DNA of 64,000 bases from Rhodopseudomonas palustris JSC-3b (GTDB lineage: Bacteria > Pseudomonadota > Alphaproteobacteria > Rhizobiales > Xanthobacteraceae), in NCBI GenBank assembly GCA_000504425.1, contig KI632513.1, forward strand, positions 2,256,109 to 2,320,108. The letters run 5' to 3'. This document shows, piece after piece, positions 61,172-64,000 of this stretch. How positions within the stretch are numbered: the first letter of the stretch is position 1; each line of letters begins with the position of its first letter. The notes beneath the pieces are model-generated. The model was not told the origin of the DNA. It made no database searches and worked only from the letters and a program-made list of their open reading frames with translations. Both the position numbers and the translations under genes were made by a program.

Positions 61172-61904
61172 GGCCACTCCGCAGTGTTGGTGGTGTGGTT
61201 AACAATTGGTAGCCCCAGCAAATCTAGCAACGTCCCGCGCTCGTCAGAAGGGACCGCCGCCTGCCATCACTACACAGAGTTAACCGCCGCAGCGCCGCCG
61301 CGGCAAAATGGTGTCAAAACACCCTCGGCAGCCAAGATGGCGCTTTATGCGCCATTGCAGTCCCGAAAAACGGCACGATTTCGCTCGCCGAGCGAACCTG
61401 CGCAAACTATCAGCTTGGCTGCCTGACCGGGAGTCAGCGCTGATCAGCAATTGGTGATCGCCGCTGTGGCTGACGGCAGGCACGCAAGCGCGCCATGTCG
61501 TGGGCAGCGTCGCTTCGCCCAGCTACCGGCACGGACCACGTGCTGCGATGCTGAGCGATGACGCCGAAATAGCTGCCGCAAATCGCGGCACCGCGCGTTG
61601 TCGTTATCACCGCCAACTACATAACGCATTGAAAGATCATGGAGTTAGCCGTCACTGCGCTTGACAATGGCGCGCAGCGGCAACCATGCTGCGCATCGTT
61701 GCTCGCCAAGCAATGGAGTGAACTGAACACGCGATCCGCGCGATTGCTAACAACATGGCCGACGTGCCGTCGTGAAGCAGCGCCGCTGCTCATGATGCGT
61801 CGTGACCGAGCAATGATGCGCGACGACGCCGACAACAACCGCCGACAATAACCGGCACTGCGCGTGCCTGCCCGATCAAATCACAACAACAAAGGAACTC
61901 GCCT
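61172..61904. other. 733-bp divergent region upstream of mosB
   Basis: No ORF looks real. The middle carries the Mo-box-like palindrome (61602-61626) and several short repeats of GCGC type (GCGCGCAGCGG, GCTGCGCATCG). GC content falls to about 55-60 percent near 61650-61800. AAAGGAAC lies 9 bases before the mosB ATG as its ribosome-binding site. An unusually long upstream region for a bicistronic operon; a leader RNA is possible, but I see no named riboswitch. Confidence 0.55.
61602..61626. promoter_or_regulatory. ModE-box-like palindrome upstream of mosB
   Basis: CGTTAT-N13-ATAACG (with CACCGCCAACTAC in the centre). The half-sites and the centre resemble, from memory, the E. coli modA operator (CGTTAT...CGCC...TACATAACG, spacer 12). 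It lies about 280 bp before mosB and about 430 bp before the DUF4407 start. The ModE-like gene at 54213 is the obvious candidate to bind it. Confidence 0.6.
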
Positions 61905-62717
61905 ATGGCAGAAACCACGGCGGAGCTTGAAGCGCTGCTGATGCAGCGTTCGCTGACCGACCCGCAATTGCTGGCAGCCACTGAAACAGCCGCGGATTAT
62001 CGCATCCTGCCCGATGCCACCGTGATCAAGGTTGGCGGCCAGAGCATGATCGATCGCGGCCGCACCGCGATCTACCCGCTGGTCGAGGAGATCGTCGCGG
62101 TGCGCAAGCAGCACAAGCTGCTGATCGGCACCGGCGCCGGCACGCGCGCCCGTCATCTCTATTCGATCGCCGCCGGACTTAATCTGCCGGCCGGCGTGCT
62201 GTCGCAGCTCGGCGCCTCGGTCGCCAATCAGAACGCGATCATGCTCGGGCAGCTCCTGGCCAAGCACGGCATTTCCGCGGTCGATGGCGCCGGACTGTCG
62301 GCGGTGCCGCTCTATCTGGCTGAAGTGAACGCCGTGGTGTTTTCCGGCATGCCGCCTTACGGGCTGTGGATGCGCCCCGCCGCCGATGGCGTGATCCCGC
62401 CCTATCGCACCGATGCTGGCTGTTTCCTGGTCGCCGAACAATTCGGCACCAAGGCGATGATCTATGTGAAGGACGAGAACGGCCTGTACACCGCCAATCC
62501 CAAGACCGATCGCAACGCCACTTTCATTCCCAAAATCTCGGTCGATGAGATGAAGGCCAAGGGGCTGCACGACTCGATCCTGGAATTCCCGGTGCTCGAT
62601 CTGCTCAAGCAGGCGCGCCATATCCGCGAAGTACAAGTGATCAACGGCCTGGTCCCGGGCAATCTCACCCGCGCGCTCAATGGCGAGCACGTCGGCACCA
62701 TCATCACCGCGAGCTGA
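61905..62717 (+). CDS. mosB: Molybdenum storage protein beta-type subunit
   Basis: A 270-residue protein of the amino-acid-kinase fold (UMP-kinase relative), matching the 270-residue beta subunit of Azotobacter vinelandii MoSto along its whole length. Recognisable pieces are [15 protein letters not shown] (P-loop-like, about 43-57), [59 protein letters not shown] and LYTANPKTD. MoSto is a hexamer that packs molybdate or tungstate as polyoxometalate clusters using ATP. mosB is first in mosB-mosA, with a GGAAC-type RBS. Confidence 0.93.
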   Translation: MAETTAELEALLMQRSLTDPQLLAATETAADYRILPDATVIKVGGQSMIDRGRTAIYPLVEEIVAVRKQHKLLIGTGAGTRARHLYSIAAGLNLPAGVLSQLGASVANQNAIMLGQLLAKHGISAVDGAGLSAVPLYLAEVNAVVFSGMPPYGLWMRPAADGVIPPYRTDAGCFLVAEQFGTKAMIYVKDENGLYTANPKTDRNATFIPKISVDEMKAKGLHDSILEFPVLDLLKQARHIREVQVINGLVPGNLTRALNGEHVGTIITAS

Positions 62718-62731
62718 GGGGACCGGCCATC

Positions 62732-63562
62732 ATGACCGACACCAATCACATCAAGCACGTCGCCTCGCCGCTCGCGCGCCAGACCTTGCTCGACAGCAAT
62801 CTCACCCGCCCGGTGGCCGGCAAGCGCCCGATCCGGATTCTGCCCTGGCTGCAGGTCATCAAGATCGGCGGCCGCTCGATCATGGACCGCGGCGCCGAGG
62901 CGATCGTGCCGATCGTCGATGAGCTGCGCAAACTGCTGCCCGAGCACCGGATGCTGATCATGACCGGCGCCGGCATTCGCGCCCGGCATCTCTACAGCGT
63001 CGCGCTCGATCTCGGCCTGCCGGTCGGCTCCTTGGCGCCGCTCGCCGCCAGCGAGGCCGGACAGAACGGCCACATCCTCGGCACGCTGCTGGCACCCGAA
63101 GGCGTGTCCTATATCGAAAAGCCGACCGTGGCCGATCAGCTGGCGCTGCATCTTTCCGCGACCCGTGCGGTGGTGGCGAGCGCGTTCCCGCCCTATCACC
63201 ACCACGAATTTCCGGGCGCGCGCATCCCGCCGCACCGCGCCGACACCGGCGCGTTCCTGGTGGCCGATGCGCTCGGCGCGGCCGGGCTGACCATCGTGGA
63301 AGACGTCGATGGCGTGTACACCGCCGACCCGAACGGGCCGGACGGCGCCAAGGCGCAGCTACTGAAAGAAACCAGCTTCGCCGAGCTTGCCAAGCAGCCG
63401 GGCACCTTGCCGTTCGACCGCGCCTTGCTCGAGGTGATGGCGACCGCGCGCCATATCGAGCGCGTGCAGGTGGTGAATGGGCTGAAAGCCGGCAACCTCA
63501 CCGCGGCGCTGCGCGGCGAACATGTCGGCACGCTGATCCACACCGCCGCTCGCCAAAGCTGA
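62732..63562 (+). CDS. mosA: Molybdenum storage protein alpha-type subunit
   Basis: A 276-residue homolog of the MoSto alpha subunit, same length as in A. vinelandii. Marks are [23 protein letters not shown] (about 31-53), [64 protein letters not shown] (His-rich polyoxometalate-binding region, about 150-173) and [12 protein letters not shown]. The alpha/beta subunits share the fold, and the HHH segment is the part known to contact Mo clusters. GAGGGG precedes ATG 62732, 14 bp after the mosB stop, so the genes are cotranscribed. Confidence 0.94.
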   Translation: MTDTNHIKHVASPLARQTLLDSNLTRPVAGKRPIRILPWLQVIKIGGRSIMDRGAEAIVPIVDELRKLLPEHRMLIMTGAGIRARHLYSVALDLGLPVGSLAPLAASEAGQNGHILGTLLAPEGVSYIEKPTVADQLALHLSATRAVVASAFPPYHHHEFPGARIPPHRADTGAFLVADALGAAGLTIVEDVDGVYTADPNGPDGAKAQLLKETSFAELAKQPGTLPFDRALLEVMATARHIERVQVVNGLKAGNLTAALRGEHVGTLIHTAARQS

Positions 63563-63593
63563 TCTTCGCAAGCGGCTGAAGCAACGATCTCGC

Positions 63594-63623
63594 AGGGCGC
63601 CTGAGCTGCCGCTTGGGCGCCCT
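63594..63623 (+). terminator. Weak hairpin after mosA
   Basis: AGGGCGCC and GGCGCCCT form an 8-bp stem with a 14-base loop, about 30 bases after the mosA stop. Only short T-runs (CTTGTCGTT) follow, so it is a low-confidence terminator. Confidence 0.4.
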
Positions 63624-63826
63624 TGTCGTTGGGGCAGGAGCCGTCCTTAAGGCCTGCAAAAATGCATGGACGGCTTGCAGCGCGCCGCCACGGGCGAGCA
63701 CCGGCCAAGCAAGCCGGCGCGCGGCGTGACTCGCCCGCGAAATGCGCTACAACGCGGCCTCACGCGCGGCGAGGACGACAACAGCGATGGTGTTTGGAAT
63801 TGATAGCCTGTCGGGAAAGGCTGAAC

Positions 63827-63880
63827 TGGTCGGAGTGGCAGGATTTGAACCTGCGACCCCTGCGTCCCGAACGCAGTGCT
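63827..63880 (-). tRNA. tRNA-Pro(CGG) 3' fragment (truncated; possible attachment site)
   Basis: Read on the minus strand: the anticodon arm CTGCG-TTCGGGA-CGCAG (anticodon CGG), a GGGTC variable loop, the T arm GCAGG-TTCAAAT-CCTGC, the acceptor 3' strand CACTCCG and A-CCA. The 5' half, with its D arm and acceptor strand, is absent: sequence right of 63880 does not match a tRNA. It is therefore a 3' partial duplicate rather than a working gene. Such 3' fragments are the usual footprint of an integrative element that used the tRNA gene as attB. Confidence 0.85.
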
Positions 63881-64000
63881 TTGGAGCCATGCCGTTATAT
63901 TTTCGTGCATTGCATTCAACCGCCGGCGACGGAAATCCTCGTTTATTCCCCCTGTTTCGGTGGTTATCAGGTGGTCGGCTCTGAATAACAGCTAACTCCG
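63881..64000. other. Non-tRNA sequence right of the tRNA-Pro fragment (start of putative integrative element)
   Basis: The sequence TGGAGCCATGCCGTTATATTTTCG and onwards is lower in GC (about half) and does not continue a tRNA. No complete ORF is visible. If the fragment is an attachment site, this is the first stretch of the element, which would extend beyond the window. Confidence 0.5.

Noticed and set aside
63196..63708. Minus-strand ORF overlapping the mosA 3' end
   Set aside because: Antisense to mosA; Ser/Ala/Pro-rich with no family resemblance.
63623..63988. Plus-strand ORF containing VGVAGFEPATPASRTQC and the minus-strand ORF with GTQGSQVQILPLRP
   Set aside because: These are well-known spurious translations of antisense and sense tRNA sequence; the frames run through the tRNA-Pro fragment and have no other protein character.
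1..64000. CRISPR array
   Set aside because: No regularly spaced repeat-spacer units of 20-40 bases were seen; all repeats found are palindromic dispersed elements.

Overview
The window is high-GC alphaproteobacterial chromosome. Gene content and local order point to the Bradyrhizobium/Rhodopseudomonas group (Nitrobacteraceae): a ribF-ileS-lspA block followed by paired M16 peptidases, an EnvZ/OmpR/MarR trio, Azotobacter-type molybdenum storage proteins, and many short palindromic intergenic repeats of the kind common in that group. This assignment is inferred from the sequence alone.

Layout. 1-3.7 kb: tail of an ABC exporter, a fumarylacetoacetate-hydrolase family protein, two MaoC-like hydratases and small membrane proteins. 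3.8-6.3 kb: rplY-pth-ychF on the minus strand. 6.8-12.1 kb: ubiK on the minus strand, then lgt-midA-pgeF-lipoprotein and prs ending in a textbook terminator. 12.1-14.5 kb: ribH2, a YbjN protein and proC. 14.7-17.3 kb: a MarR/response regulator/histidine kinase operon. 17.6-21.3 kb: ilvE, mutL, arfB. 21.5-29.7 kb: a minus-strand block ribF, ileS, lspA, a secreted protein and two M16 peptidases (one active, one lacking the metal site). 29.9-32.3 kb: small secreted proteins, including an RNase T2. 32.4-34.5 kb: a decayed mobile island with an IS3-type remnant, an AT-richer SHOCT gene and an IS481-type remnant. 34.5-37.3 kb: a small Cys/His protein and a TonB receptor behind a 17-bp Zur-like palindrome. 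37.4-49.7 kb: ordinary metabolic and envelope genes (GNAT, Nudix, cspA, corA-like, L,D-transpeptidase, extensin-like, acyl-CoA ligase, glutaryl-CoA dehydrogenase, ribBX, AhpD-like). 49.8-54.2 kb: a DUF2892 protein and Crp/Fnr regulator, a 42-residue membrane ORF, an S1C pseudo-protease and ilvD.

54.2-63.6 kb is the most distinctive part, a molybdenum-handling neighbourhood: a short ModE-like regulator without Mop domains, modD, a DUF2478 protein and a YqeB-like molybdenum-hydroxylase accessory protein, then a membrane adenylate cyclase and a DUF4407 protein, then mosB-mosA for the molybdenum storage protein. Two inverted-repeat sites resembling ModE boxes lie where they would couple the two halves: between modD and the DUF2478 gene, and in the 733-bp region upstream of mosB. 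The working model is that ModE-type regulation links molybdenum storage with the use of Mo in cofactor or hydroxylase maturation.

The right end (63827-63880, minus strand) carries only the 3' part of a tRNA-Pro(CGG), the footprint expected of an integrative element entering from the right. Riboflavin/FAD genes (ribH2, ribF, ribBX) are scattered. At least three families of dispersed palindromic repeats fill intergenic gaps.
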